Shown: piece by piece, positions 34,662 through 48,134 of the stretch | How the letters are laid out: each line of letters starts with the position of its first letter | Position numbering within the stretch: the first letter of the stretch is position 1 | Assembly: GCA_004123355.1 (NCBI GenBank) | Contig: SCHM01000001.1 | Coordinates: forward strand, 2,100,001 to 2,164,000 | Reading direction: 5' to 3' | Source: Amphirosellinia nigrospora | Taxonomy: Eukaryota; Ascomycota; Sordariomycetes; Xylariales; Xylariaceae | Length of the DNA stretch: 64,000 nucleotides | Notes under the pieces: model-generated | Databases searched by the model: none | What the model was told of the DNA's origin: nothing | Seen by the model: only the letters and a program-made list of their open reading frames with translations | Made by a program: the position numbers and the translations under genes

Positions 34662-36267
34662 ATGGCGTCTGATGACTGGGAACTCCATAAAGACACAATA
34701 GCTTGTCTATATCTCCTCGAAAAACTCTCCTTGAAGGATGTATCCGCTCGAATGAGGAGCATAACTTCGATAAGAAGTACGTGTAGCCTTACCCGTATTC
34801 CTGCGTTGCTAATAGTGTGTTATAGGAAACACCAGTATGAGTACCAATTCAAGAAATGGGGTATGAAGAAAAATCTCCGTGGTGATGTTTGGCGATATGT
34901 CAGTCACGAAGTCCGGAAGAGGAAGAGAGTGGGGAAAAGGTCCGACATCACACTGTTTGGCATGCAACTTCCGCCAGACAAGGTCCGCAAGGAGGTACAA
35001 CGGTATATGGCGATCCCCGCTGCCAAAGATTTTGGAACAGACGGTATGACTAGTCGCACAAATTTCACATTTCCACAACTATAATCTCACTAACAAACCC
35101 TAGCCCCTAGTCCCACGAACCCCGGGCGGGATATCGTCCGAGTTGTAACTCCAAGTCCTCCAAATTTCCAGCATAACTGGCCTGCAAGTCTCCCTTGGTT
35201 TAAGTTTCTAGAGAAGTTTCGACTTGGTAAGTTATGATTCTTATAGGCCATCATGAACAAGCTTAACACACGGAAAGATCTCATACAAATACCTGATCTG
35301 ACTAGAGTGATCGTGATGGCCGGGACGGTCTCCTCCTCTCGGACAGCCTCGAAAACCACCGTAGCCCTCTGCGCAAAGATCAATGATCTTGCTCGCTCAA
35401 TTCCACAAAAGCATGGAAATGATGGCCAAACTACAGGAGCATCTTTATGGACAGCTGGGCCATCGGCAATAGCAGCAGAGTCGCTCAAGGTCATCCTTTA
35501 CTCTTTGGCAAACAAAGATTTTCATCAACTTTCCGATACTTTCGGCTTCAATTCCCGAGACGAGGTCGATAAACTCATACTTTGGCTATTTGGGTATATC
35601 TTAGAAAGAAACCTCGACTGGTCGAGTCATCTTCTAGGAACCAATTGTTCAACCACTTCTGCTATTTTAGAGGTCATTTATGCATGTGCAATCCGGCAGA
35701 ACAGCCTCGCTTCTATTTTGCGGTTGCTTAAAGCTGGTTTAGATCCGAATATACAAGTCGAGATATTTTATAAGAATGAGGAATTTTTTCTTCAACGAGG
35801 CAAGATGCGGTTAGGTATCATCTTTACCGCCTGTCCGCGACGCTTAATTCTTTGGAAATTGCAGTTGCACGGTCCGATATTCACCTCTTTACAATACTTC
35901 TAGATGCAGGGGCGAATTTTAGCGCCTGTAAGCCTTCCATTCTAGAGAGAATCGCGATCTCTCTGAAGGAAGACATTGCTCTAGAGTTTGCTCAGCTGCT
36001 CATGAGCAGTTCCGTGAAATTGGAGTTGTTACCCGCCCTCGGCATAGCAATCGCGAAACGACACAATCATTTGGCAAATTTTTTGGTTGGCAAACTACAT
36101 CAGATGGCCGCCTCTGAACAACTTGTCTCCTATTGCTCTCGGTTCCGCGATGTCAGGCCTGAATGTACTATACTTTTACGCCACAGTAAAGAAGCTAGGT
36201 GCGACCTGCAATTGCAGATAGATTATACGCTACTGCATCTTGCTATTCTCTCCGAAAACACTAAAAT
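34662..36267 (+). pseudogene. Clr5-domain ankyrin protein, 5' part (gene split by LTR element)
   Basis: Starts MASDDWELHKDTIACLYLLE, a Clr5 domain (a short N-terminal domain found in fungal proteins, often with ankyrin or TPR repeats). The domain continues after a short intron (about 34768-34826) as HQYEYQFKKWGMKKNLRGDVW. Two further introns are likely near 35044-35103 and 35223-35278. A middle segment of unknown fold follows, then ankyrin-like repeats (ILRLLKAGLDPNIQ, SDIHLFTILLDAGANFS, IDYTLLHLAILSENT). A frame change near 34757 lies in a short G run. The reading frame is then cut by the LTR element after codon 36260-36262. It resumes in the same phase at 42583 once one copy of the 5-bp target duplication is counted, so the gene was open when the element landed. 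Confidence 0.8.
36263..36267 (+). other. target-site duplication, left copy
   Basis: AAAAT just left of the 5' LTR. It matches GAAAT at 42583-42587 with one transition difference. Confidence 0.7.
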
Positions 36268-36407
36268 TGTCACGATATGAGTAGTCGGTAAAACCTATAA
36301 ACAAAGAACGTATGTGTATATAGATAGAGACTAGTCATCATTAGCCGATAGATCTTTTCTTGCGTAATAATAAAAGTTATACTTACCCCTTACTAGAAGT
36401 CTTAATA
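36268..36407 (+). repeat. 5' LTR of the gypsy fossil
   Basis: 140 bp beginning TGTCACGATATGAG. Its ends read back to the inverted pair TGTCA/TGACA when compared with the other LTR. It aligns over its full length with the 3' LTR, and all differences I see are transitions. Confidence 0.88.
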
Positions 36408-39400
36408 GTTTATTGCGCTGTTTTTTAGAAAATTCTATTTTATATAACTTTTAATAAAAAGCATTATAAACTTATAAACATTAAAAATATAAACTTACTA
36501 TAGGACTACTAATACTAAAACATTAGTTATAAAAACATATAAAAAAACATTAATAAACCGCTAAATTATAAAACTATTAATATTAAAGCATATGTTATAA
36601 AATATAAAAAAACTATTTAAAATAATACTAAAGCTATAAAAACTACTTAAAACAAAAAAAACAATAGCTATTAAAATATTAGCTTATTAAGCTATAATTT
36701 AATATAAAATTTATAACATTATTAGTAATAGCTTTTTTTAAAAAAATAAAAAAGATCGGGCGAAATAAAAACTTTTTTAAATTATTAACTATTATGCTAT
36801 ATTAATTATATTAACTAGATCGCTTAACTATTTTATCCGCTTTACTTACTTAAGTATATAATATTTTTACGAACTTTATTAAAATAAAAACTATAACCTT
36901 GCTATTTATTATAAAAAACCTAAATATTTTACTGCTAATAAATATTAAAATATTTTTTATAAATAATTACTTAAGCTTTTTTAAAATATTGTTTAAAAAA
37001 AACGTAAATAATAACTTTTAACCGCTTTTTAATATATTAAACGTAAGCTTAAACGTAAGAATATAACTAACCGACTTTTTTAATATTATTAAATCTAATA
37101 TTACGAACTTTAAGCATTAAATAATATAATATCAAATAAAATAAAAACTTAAGCAAACTAAATAATAGCGCTTTTTTAAAACTTTATTAAAGCTTTAAGA
37201 AAAATAACTATATTTTAAAAATAAGCCGCCGTACTAATATATTTATATAAAATAAGATCGATAATCTTAATAAATTTAATAATAAAAATAAAAACTTAAT
37301 AAAATAATAAATAAAGTTTAAATTATAAAAAATAAATTATAAGCTTAAACTTTAGGTTAAGAAAAAGAAATATATAACTAACTATAATTATATTTTTACG
37401 CTATTTTTAAGCTTAAAAAGTTAGCTAAGCTAATAATTAACTTATATTTAATTATATATATTAACTTAAAAAATAATACGAACTAGCTATAAAAATAATC
37501 GAAAACTTTTTTAATATATTAAAAATATATAATAATATTAATAAAATAGCCTAAGCCTTAAGAAAAATAAATAATTATTTTTAACGAAATTAACTATTTA
37601 ACGTTTTTTTAGCCGATTTTATAAAATTTGCCGGGGATTTTAATTTAGATAACTTTAATAAAATATTAAAATTAAAAATATAAATAAATAATAAAATATA
37701 ATTTACGCTAATTAATATATATTTAAAGCTATTAGCTAATAATTTTAAAAAATAAATAAAATTATTTTAATTTTTAATAAAAACTTAATAAATTTATAAT
37801 ATTATAAAAATACTAAAAATAAAAATTTTTTAATAATAGGTTAAACAATTAATTAAATACTTTTAATATTAATAATTTTTTTAATAACTTAAAACTAGTA
37901 GAAAACGTCCGCCTATAAAATAACGTTAATTAATATTTTTTCGGTAGCTAATAGAACTAATTATTTATTTTAAGAAAGTATTTTATATAAAAATAAAAAA
38001 TAAAAACGTTATATTTAAACGTAATAAACTTCGATAAAATAACGTTAAATAGCTATTTATTATAAAAAAGCAGAGGCAGATTAACGAAAAACTGTACTTA
38101 TATTATAAAAAAACAGCTATATAAAATAAAACTGCTTAAATAAAAAGAACGTATACGCTAAAAAAATATAAAGATAGCGCTTAATTATAACGCTACTAGC
38201 GTTAAACTAAAGTTTTTAAACTAATAACTTTTTTAAATATAGCTAAATAATAAAACTCTTTTATAAAACTTATTAATAATATAAACAAATAATATCGATT
38301 AATAAAATATATAAGCGTAAAAAAAATAATAATTATAATTATAATAAAAACAATTTAAAAGCTTAAGCCCTAAAAATAATTTTAGCTAAAATAATAATAA
38401 AAAGCTAATATTTTATACTTAAATTTAATAAATACTAAAAAAACTTATTTATATTAAACGTTATTTTATTATAAACTTATTATAAAATAATATTACGTTT
38501 AAATATTTTAGTTAATTTAAAATATAGTATAAGCTTTTTTAAACATAAAATTAGCTAAAAAAAAAGCTTATATATAAAAAACTTAACTAGCTAAAAAACT
38601 CCGGCTAGCAGATAAAAATAAAATAAAAAATATAATATTTATATTAAAATTATAATAAATATCGATAATTATATAAAAAAACTAACCGCTTTTTTAGTAC
38701 TATTAAACAAAAATATACTTTTAATATTAAGGCTTTTTTAGTTTTTTAACTATAACTTTTACGTAAATTAGCCCTTTAAAAAAATAATTTTTAATTTAAA
38801 AAATATATATATTATTATTTATCCGAAATCTTATAAATATTTATTTTATAGTAAGCCGGGTATAAAAAACCTTTACTAGCTTTATATTTTAAATATTATT
38901 TAAAATTAATTAAAATTAAAAATTTTATAGTAAAAATATAATATATTAAATTTATTTTAACGATAAATTTCGCTATATTTTTAAATAAAAAAATATAATA
39001 GTGGCGTAAATTATAATAAGCAGTTTAAGCTATATAGCAAACTTAAAACTATTAAAACTACTAAATATCCTAGCAAAAAAATACAAATAATTCTTAACGC
39101 TAAAAATAACCCGGAAAAATATAAAAATAAACTAAACAAAAAATATTATAGCTTTATAAATAAATATATAAAAAAGATTTCTTTACTACGTAATAACAGA
39201 AAATATTAATAAGTTTATAAAAATAAAAACCTTAGTTATTAAAGAATATATTATAAAATATTTATTACTAAAATATTATAACTTTATTAGCGTATTTTTT
39301 TTTTTAAAAGCAAAAAAACTTTTTTATATCGGATATATAACTATAAAATAAACCTAAATAAAAAGCAAAACTATTTAATTTTAAAAATAAGCCGTAATTT

Positions 39401-42400
39401 TAAAAAGAACTAAAAGTAATTAAAAATTTTTTAACGAATATTTTAATATAAAGTTTATTAAACCGTTTAAATCTTTAGCTATTATATTACTTTTATTGGT
39501 AAAAAAACCCGGGAATAATATCCAAGTTTATATAAACTATAAAAATTTAAACAATATTACTATAAAAACTAATACCCGCTACTATTTATTAAAAAAATAT
39601 TTAATATATTTTACTACGCTAAATACTATATAAAAATAAACATTATTACCGCTTTTAATCATATTAAAATAGCTAAAAATAATAAATAAAAAACGGTGTT
39701 TATTATTAAATTTAAACTCTATAAAATAATAATACTTTTTAGTTTATATAATACGCTTAATATTTTTTAACGCTATATTAATAATATTTTTTATAACTTT
39801 TTATAAAAGTTCGTATTAGCATATTTAAATAATATATTAATTTATTTAAAAACGTTATTTAAACACCAGTTATATATTAAAAAAGTCTTCGAAGCGCTAA
39901 AAAAAGCAAAACTATAAATTAATATTAATAAATATGAATTTTATACTACAAAAACTAAATACTTAAATTTATTATTTCTATTAGGAATATTTTATAAATA
40001 AAGCTAAAATAATAGCAATATAAGCTAAGCTAAACTTAATTATAAAACAGCGCAAAAACATTAAAATTTATAATAGTTCTTTAAATTTATAAATTATTAT
40101 ATAATATTATTAAAAACTTTTTAAAAATAGCTATATTACTAACTAATTTTTTAAACAAATTATTATAATAGTATTAAAACTAAATAATATTCCGATAGTT
40201 TTTGGGCTTTAAAAAAAGTATTTATTACCGTATTAATACTTAAATATTTCGACCTAAATAAAAAAATAGTTATAAATAAACGCGTTAAACTAAACAACAA
40301 AAGAATACTATCTTAATATATAATTATAATAATTGTACTTAGTTATATATTTTTTTTTAAGCATACTTTAGCTAAAGCAAATTATAAAATTTATAATAAA
40401 AAACTTCTAATAATTATAAAAGCTTTTAAAAATAAAAACCAAAACTATAAAACATAGATAATATAATTTAAATAACAATAGATTATAAAAATTATAATAC
40501 TTTATATAAAATATTAAATTAACAGTAAGCAAAATAATTAAAATTCTTTAGCTAATTTAACTTTTAAATAGTATATAAACTAAATTAAAAATAATAAAAC
40601 TGGATTACTAAACAAAAGCTAAACAATATAAGCAATAAAAAAACCTTATTAATTAACAAATTATATTTCGATTATAATAATTATTTTTAATAATAAACTA
40701 TCTTTAAAAATTTTACTATAAAGTTTATACGTACTAATATTATACTTATATATTAATAATATTATTAATATAGCTTATAAAAATTAATAATTATTAAAAA
40801 ATAGCGAACTATATAATATATTAAAAATATAAATATATAAACTTAAAAACTATATAAAAATATTATTTTCGGAGTACTATTTTATTAAAAGTTAAATATA
40901 TTTTAGTAATTTTTTTTTGCTAGAAATTAATAATTTATAAATTTAAACTATATATAAATTATATAACCCTTTAACTAGCGGCTACGCTAAAAAACTAAAA
41001 ATAGCAAAAAGCATAATGTGACTATACTAGTAGCCGGGTATATATAAAAATGTTATTATATATATAAAAAGTTGCTATACCTATAAAAAAGCAAAAACGT
41101 TAAAATAAATGCCATAAAATCTACTAAAGTCCTTACTAGTACTATTTAAGGCCTAAGGCAATATTTCTATTAACTATATAATAAACTACTTATATATTAC
41201 TAATATAACAAAACGTACTTAAATATCCTCATAATTATCGACTAACTTATAAAAATAAAATATTTTATACTATATAAAACAATTAATACTGCTAAACTAA
41301 TTAATACGTTTATTATAAGAATTTATAGCTTATATAAAATATTAAATATTATAATTTCCGATAAAAAAACGTAGTTCGTATTTAAATTTTAAATATAATT
41401 ATCCTGCTAATTAAAAATAACGTTAAAACCTTCGATAACATATTACCCTAAATAAATAAACAAATAAAATTAACGAACTAAATATTAAAATAATATTTTA
41501 AAATTTATGTTTTTTATAACTAAAATAACTAAATAAACTAGTTATTACTAATAAAATTTATATTAAATAATATAGTTTTAAATATAACAAAAATTATGCC
41601 GTTTTATACTAACTATAAATTTAACCCTAAAATTAATACTAAACCGCTTAAACTATAGCTATTTAAAGCATTTAAATATAATATTATAAAATAAAATAAA
41701 GCGGATATTATAGCAAAATAATATAAAAAATATTAAATAATTTATAAGCAAATATATAAATAATATAAAAGTTTTATTAACGTTTTAATAATACTAAACG
41801 TATAAACTTACTAATATATAAAAAGGTAAATATATTTAATTAAATATAGAAACTTAACTATCGAAAAAAAAGCTAAAAAACTAATAAATAAATAAATAAA
41901 CTTATATAAAATTTTTAAAACCTATAAAAAATCCTGCTTTTTAAAATTAAAATACTTACTACTTTAAGTTTTCCTTATAGTTTACTATTCCTAGATCTAA
42001 GCAGCAGCTACTAAAACATTTAAAAAATAAAATATTATTAACGCGGAAGCCCGTATAAAAAATAACGGCCTAATTATTATTAATATAAAAAAAAATAAAA
42101 ACAAAATAGCTTTACTATAAAATATTAAATAATAAACTAAAAAATAAAATTTATAATATTTAGTTAACTAAGAGTATATAACTTTATTTAGTAACTATTA
42201 CGTAATTTAAAAAATATAATTATTATTTTTAGAAATTTTATAATAACGAGCTATTAAACCTAGCTTTTTATAATAATATAGTAAAAAAAAAACAATATAA
42301 AAAAACAATTTACGAAAAAAAAGCAATTCGGACCTAAAAATAAAAATTATAAATAAAAACAATAACCTATTTAATATATATATATATCTAGCAATAAAAA

Positions 42401-42442
42401 TTATTAACTTTATTCGTAACAAAAAGCTAGAAAAAAAAATAC

Positions 42443-42582
42443 TATTACGATATAAATAATCAGTAAAACCTATAAACAAAAAACGTATATATATATAAAT
42501 AAAGACTAGTCATCATTAGCCGATAGATCCCTCCTCGCGCAATAACAAGAGTCATACCTACCCCCTACCAGAGGTCCTGATA
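42443..42582 (+). repeat. 3' LTR of the gypsy fossil
   Basis: 140 bp, the same length as the 5' LTR and alignable without gaps. It retains more C and G in its outer half, next to the ankyrin gene. Confidence 0.88.
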
Positions 42583-44578
42583 GAAATGGCAGATTATCTC
42601 CTCCGAGCGACTCTTACTTGCATAGATCGAGTTGACAGCAAACTTCTAAGAGAACTTTTCATAGTTTCATGCTTAGCGGGAGACTACTCCACGATAGAGC
42701 AGCTGGCAATTTTAGATGTGGATTGGCACGGAAATTGGGCCCAGGGTTTCAGTCCTCTCGTTGCAACAGCGTGGAATCCAGATATTCGGATTGCTAAAAT
42801 GGTATTGGAATGCGGCGCCATTTCTGACAACGATATCAGTGGCTTCCCACGCTTCAATGACTCCGTTGCCGATACATGTAGCGACATGCTATGGGAACAC
42901 AGATTTCGTGCAATGGCTTATCGGCCATGGGACGCTTGATGTACAGCTCACCTCACACAAAGATGAGGGACTATGTGCATGGCAGTGGTTTCTTCCATCT
43001 ATGCTCGCCAGCCCCTTCAGTTAGCTCTCGAAAGCGGTAACGTGGATACTGTCAGCCAGCTGTCTCCATACGGGATTACTCGGCGGAGAGCTTATACAAG
43101 CCATCAGGCTCGGGAATGAAAGCATCACGTCTAATATATGTTGCGAGAGAAAAATATCACTTCGTCGATGCATACGGCGATACCATTCTTGAAGCAGCCG
43201 TTGAAGTCGGGAACCGTGACATAATCTCTTTATTTTTCTCTTCCGGGGGGAACTATCGATCTTTAGCGCTTTTAAAAGCAGTAGAAGCTGCTTTGGTCAC
43301 ACAAGAATATTCAATTGTCCTGCTGCTAGTCATGAATCGAGCTACCAGATTGGTTGATAGATATGAGGTCTCCGCCTTAGTCATGGCAATCGAAAAAAAG
43401 CAACTGGCTCTCATTGATATCCTTTTAGGAGACCAGTTTATACCGCGTTCATTGTCATCGTTTCATCGTAGGGGATGGCTTCGCCATCGAGTTTTCCGCA
43501 CGAAGTCCAGTTCCATAGGTATGACGCCATTACGCGCAGCCATTAACTCTGGCGATACAGTGCTCGCCAAGAAAATAATTCAAGCGGGCTACCGAGCTGG
43601 ATGTAAAGATTTATACCGCGACGGAATGGACATGAACAACCCCGCTACCTCTCTTTTTGGTCTCACTTCCTCCCACTAACGACCATCTGAGGTGGACGCG
43701 ACACGTGCTTTTCAGCAGTATTCAGTCTCATATGCCCAAATGATACAGCAATGTATCGACTGTCTGGATAGTTTGGATTATTATGTCGAATCAAGAACAC
43801 CATTACAGAAAGCAGTCGAGGAAGGGAACGACGTTTAGTAGACCTCCTTATTGATGCAGGTGCTGACGTAAACACACCACCAGCGTGGTATCAAGGAGCC
43901 ACAGCACTACAATTAGCGGCCATTAAAGGAAATATGAGCATAGCGAGATCACTCTGGACCGCCAGGTTGACGTAAATGCGCCGGGGAAAGTAGGTCGCAC
44001 AGCCCTCGAAGGAGCATCAGAGCATGGAAAGCTAGACATGGTCCAGCTCTTACTGGAGGAGGGCGTTCAGTTGGACGGAGCCATGAGAATACACTACATC
44101 CGAGCTGTGCGATACGCCAAAAGTGAAGGCCACTTGGCGCTGGCGAAGCATCTGCAGGATTTCGGGGTTGGACAAGCATGGATCAAGAGGTGTACGATCG
44201 AAAAGACATATTGAAGACGAAGGGCGCTTTATCTTTGATGAAGAGACCAAGGCGTGGCATTTTCGGCACTATTTGGAGAAGGCACCCTCTGATGCTGATA
44301 GCATCGTATCGTCCCTCAGTAGAACTGATTCTGATGATTCTCAAATCGATGGCGACTTCAATGATCACTCAGTTCACTTCGAAGATGATAGCAGTGAATT
44401 TCATAACGGACCCATGCAAGACCAGGAGAATGATAGGGGGAATATAACACAAGCGCAAGGTAATGGCCACGAAACTTACATGCTAGAAATGGACGCGGAA
44501 TATGAAACACTGTTGATGGAACGATATCTAAACAAACTTCCAAGACAGCTGGGACTACTTGGATGGCGGCGAGAATGA
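42583..44578 (+). pseudogene. Clr5-domain ankyrin protein, 3' part (gene split by LTR element)
   Basis: Continuation of the gene at 34662 beyond the element, beginning MADYLLRATLTCIDRVDSKL. Successive ankyrin-like repeats can be read: FSPLVATAWNPDIRIAKMVL, PLPIHVATCYGNTDFVQWLI, LEAAVEVGNRDIISLFFSSG, TPLRAAINSGDTVLAKKIIQ, TPLQKAVEEGND, ALQLAAIKGNMSIARSL and TALEGASEHGKLDMVQLLLE. The C-terminus is acidic (SRTDSDDSQIDGDFNDHS) and ends LGLLGWRRE. The frame changes several times between repeats (near 42885, 43020, 43680, 43835, 43960 and 44180). Some may be sequence error as elsewhere in this window; others may be true decay after the insertion. The function of this family is poorly known. Confidence 0.72.
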
Positions 44579-46319
44579 GTTTCCGAATATATACGGGCAG
44601 AACACAAACGAGCGAATGGGAAATATTGTACAGAGCAAGACGATGAACACGAAACCTACATGCTGGGGGAAGTTGAAGAAATGGAATAGTACGACGATGA
44701 CTAGGTAGTTAGGGGGGGAGGATTTTGGAGTTGGCGGCGTCATAACCCACGGAATGTTTGATTTACAGACTATTTGCAACAAGTCACAGTCTACCCTTCA
44801 GATTTAAGTAGACTTTTATTATAATAAGTTGATATACCTACTGTAATATATTATTGAGATATTCGTGATCATGATGCAGAGCCGCAGGCTGCTTAAGTCT
44901 CCTAAGCCCGCCCTCACTCCGAGAACACGCACTGGCTGATGCCATCTCATTCTTCTTTGCATATACATTTCCTCCTTTACATTTTGTAAAATCAACTTTA
45001 GCCTAGAGTATAATCTGCCTTTCACCTCATAACGTTACGCTATTAGAGGCCATGCATGCGGAACTTGGCACAACGGATAAAGTTATAAGAATCGAACTAA
45101 AGCAGGAAGAATCTACGGAACATCAGCGTCACAAAATCACGGCTATGATAATAATTATCAAGTATCATGGTATTAGTTCTCACTTCGTACTCAATATTGT
45201 ATACTTCCCATTTATTTCTACAATTCCTAGTAATAACATTCATCAAACGCTCGCGAGTGATTTTACAACTACTGATCCGCCAAGCTCCTTCGTTGCAAAA
45301 TAAAAAATATCGAAGCGATACCCAACAAATGATTCCCATCCAGACGAAAGCGAAACCTCCGGCCCTAAATTCATGAAATTAACATTGTCGAGACTATACA
45401 GATACTACGAGAGCTTAGTACCGCTCGTCTCAGCGTCTAAAGAACAGCGCAACCAAATTTCCTGTTTGGCCTTCGATTGGCGTGGATGCTAACACAACAC
45501 GATCAAATTCTTGTCGAAAACCGACTGGATTATTCACGGCATAGTATAACATAAACTCGGTTAAGCGCCGCACTAACGGGTTTTCAGAATATGGGAAAGT
45601 TAAATAAAACTAGTCTTGTTACAAAAGCTACGTACTGTGCGGCCTTTTTCCTCCGTTATTCTTTAGTAAATCCATACTACATAGCTTTTCGGAGACTGTG
45701 CTAGAGTAGTTGGTTCAATGGAGACCTGGAAAGCTGTACATTAATATAGCTTTGAAGACGTTGAAGATTTTAGCCATAGCATAGCCAACACTTATTATGT
45801 ACTTACGTATCACTAGGCCGACCAATTGTTATATAATACCTTGGTAGAAAATAGCTTATAATCAATCTTCCGATCTGGACTGCCCGTTTAAGGCAAGCCA
45901 TATTTTCTACATTACGAAACCCGCAGTGGTCACCAAACTTCAAAGATATAATCGAAATACAGACCCTTGAAGTGCTAGCATCCCATGAAGGTGGCGATAG
46001 TATTGCTGGATATAGCATGTTCCGACAACGAATTCCTAGCCAACAATCGCTGGGTGTTTGGCAACACTGGCGTAAACTTAACTGTTTGACTACAATTCGC
46101 AGCCAACTAGATAGGGGAGTGAAGTGATGAGGGACTACATAGTACCTATACTATAAGACATATTGTTAAAATACTAATCTGCATATACGACGCTCGGAAA
46201 AACCCTGCGGTAGAGCTGCCCCGCATGAGCGGGGATCGGCAGCCGGACACACAGTTAGAAAACTCTCGAGTCCTATTATAACCAATGATTTGATGGCATT
46301 TCTACAACAAGAGTTCAAT
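44579..46319. other. intergenic, no supported gene
   Basis: About 1.7 kb between the ankyrin gene and the tRNA. Short AT-rich frames only. A compact hairpin with nested stems (GCTGCC/GGCAGC outside, CCCCGC/GCGGGG inside, ATGA loop) lies at 46215-46243, about 75 bp upstream of the tRNA. Confidence 0.4.
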
Positions 46320-46401
46320 GGCTTCGTGGCCTAATGGCTAGGGCGCTAGATTTCGGTAATAGATTCTCTAGAGATTGTCGGTTCGAGTCCGGCCGAAGTC
46401 G
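46320..46401 (+). tRNA. tRNA-Arg(TCG) with short intron
   Basis: A full cloverleaf can be drawn. The acceptor stem is GGCTTCG with CGAAGTC (one G-T pair), discriminator G. The D arm is GCCTAATGGCTAGGGC. The anticodon stem is CTAGA/TCTAG with anticodon TCG. An intron of about 9 nt follows the base 3' of the anticodon, the usual nuclear position. The T arm is GTCGG-TTCGAGT-CCGGC. A T-rich tract shortly downstream fits Pol III termination. Confidence 0.88.
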
Positions 46402-46828
46402 TCATTCACTTTTGCCAATTATTCCTACGGTCTTTAATTGGCAACAATCATTTTGATTGGCTTTTTTGCCAGTCCTGGTTTCTCTACTACGGTTAAGTCA
46501 GGTTTGAGATTTCTCATCTTTTCTTAATTATTCGGTAGTGTATCAATAACAGGTGTTGATGGCGGCGGGCAGTGGAGTGGTATGTACTAACGGGTAACGG
46601 CGGTTGGTGGGGAGCTGTCTGTAGGTGGGGAAGGCCCCCGATCTCGGTCGGGCCGGCAAAAACATCACTCATCTCTACCACCCAATGAGAAGAGTCACAT
46701 TGGTGCGACACTCTAGCCTCTCGTTGCCATGATCGATTGCGACTCGACGGTGGTATCATAGCTGTTTCTGTAGAGCAGCAGTCGCAAGAGTGCTCGGCGC
46801 TGGCAGTTTCGACACCAAATCCACCAAG

Positions 46829-48134
46829 ATGTCGGCTTCCATACCCGGCAATCGGGAGCTGCCCGAGTCGCAGTATGACCTGAGCACGTATTGGGGTCGC
46901 GTGCGTCATACTGCTAGTATTACTGATCCGAGGTAAGTTTCTCTCTGTCATTGCGCATGCGCCTCGGTGTACAGACACAGGGCGGCATTATAGCCAAGCG
47001 ATGGGCCATTCCCTACGTTCCCACGGGCATGGGCTAACCTATCATTGCGCTCCATAGAACCCTCCTGGCGGGAAGAGCGGCCTCGAAAATGCGAAGAAGC
47101 TGGTCATGGCATACAAGCAGGGCGAGATCAAGGAGATGACACCGGAGCTATGGAAGGCGAAGAAGATTGTCGACTCGACGATACATCCCGGTACGGTAAC
47201 GACATTGTGTCCCCTTTCTACGACCCGATGCGCCTCGCCATCTTGAACTTGGCTAATTGGACACAATGTGATCAGATACTGGCGAGCCAGTCTTGCTACC
47301 CTTTCGGATGTCGTGCTTCGCCCTCTCGAACCTGGTCGTCACCGCCGGAATGCTCACGCCGGGTCTATCAGTACGCGTTCCCTCGATACCAAATCCTTGA
47401 TAGCACCATGAAATCAATGCGAACGACGTAGAAAGAAAACACAAGCTAACTACCGTCCACTACGCAGAACACCGGCACCGTCCTCTGGCAAATCGGAAAC
47501 CAGTCTCTCAATGTAGCCATCAACAACGCGAACGCCAACAAATCCACACCCCTCTCGTACACAAAGATCGCGCAATCCTACTTCCTCGCCGTGGGTGCCT
47601 CGTGCTTAGCCGTAACGCTGGTCCCTCGTCTCAAGCGCGTATCGCCATCCACAAAGCTGATTCTCGGCCTCGTCCCCTTCGCCGCCGTCGCATCAGCCGG
47701 CTTCCTCAACGTGTTCCTCATGCGCGGAGGAGATGCGCGTGGGCATCGACGTGTACCCCGTACTCGACCGCCGACAAAGAGAAACTCGCGTCCGAGGGCC
47801 GCGCCGAGAGCGACGTGGCCTCGCTGGGCAAGAGCCGCACGGCGGCCAAGCTGGCGGTCGGCGAGACGGCGCTGAGCCGTGTCCTCAACAGCAGTCCCAT
47901 CATGGTGGTCCCGCCCCTGGTCCTCGTCGGCTGCAGCGCACGCAGTGGCTGCGCAACAACCCGCGGATGACCCTCCCCGTGAACCTGGGGTTATCCTCGG
48001 TATGAGCTATATCGCGCTACCGCTCGCTCTGGCGGCCTTCCCGCAGCGCCAGCGCATTAGTGTCGGAGTCTCGAGGAGGAGTTCCATGGTCGGGGCGGCG
48101 AGGGGGGATGGTGGTGTTTAATCGTGGGATCTGA
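46829..48134 (+). CDS. sideroflexin (Fsf1-type mitochondrial carrier)
   Basis: Mitochondrial inner-membrane protein of the sideroflexin family; animal members carry serine into mitochondria. The start MSASIPGNRELPESQYDLST leads into the signature YWGRVRHTASITDPR, broken by intron 1 (about 46935-47056). Then come LVMAYKQGEIKEMTPELWKA and, after intron 2, LLPFRMSCFALSNLVVTAGM. After intron 3 follow GTVLWQIGNQSLNVAINNAN, LPLSYTKIAQSYFLAVGASC-like membrane segments and VPFAAVASAGFLNVFLMRG. The end is readable as NPRMTLPVNLG, MSYIALPLALAAFPQR and, in another frame, MVVFNRGI before the stop. At least four frame changes (near 47070, 47728, 47752 and 48105) interrupt conserved residues at homopolymers. 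The family match on both sides argues for sequence error. Confidence 0.88.

Larger units (their letters stand above)
36268..42582 (+). mobile_element. Ty3/gypsy LTR retrotransposon fossil, RIP-degraded
   Basis: A 6,315-bp element flanked by two 140-bp LTRs and a 5-bp target duplication, inserted in the ankyrin gene. The interior is extremely AT-rich and dense in TpA. Traces of pol are still recognisable on the + strand: reverse transcriptase around 39.5-39.9 kb and integrase around 41.4 kb. RT before integrase is the Ty3/gypsy order. It is thoroughly broken throughout, with far too many breaks to count. Because RIP rather than slow drift caused the damage, LTR divergence cannot date it; it is old enough to have passed through at least one sexual cycle and is certainly not mobile. 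Confidence 0.9.

Noticed and set aside
36408-42442. Centromere-like AT-rich island
   Set aside because: Matched LTRs, a target duplication and pol traces fully explain it as one RIPed element.
42207-42479. 90-codon hydrophobic frame on the - strand inside the LTR fossil
   Set aside because: Its Phe/Ile/Tyr-rich sequence is what AT-saturated DNA encodes by chance; not a membrane protein gene.
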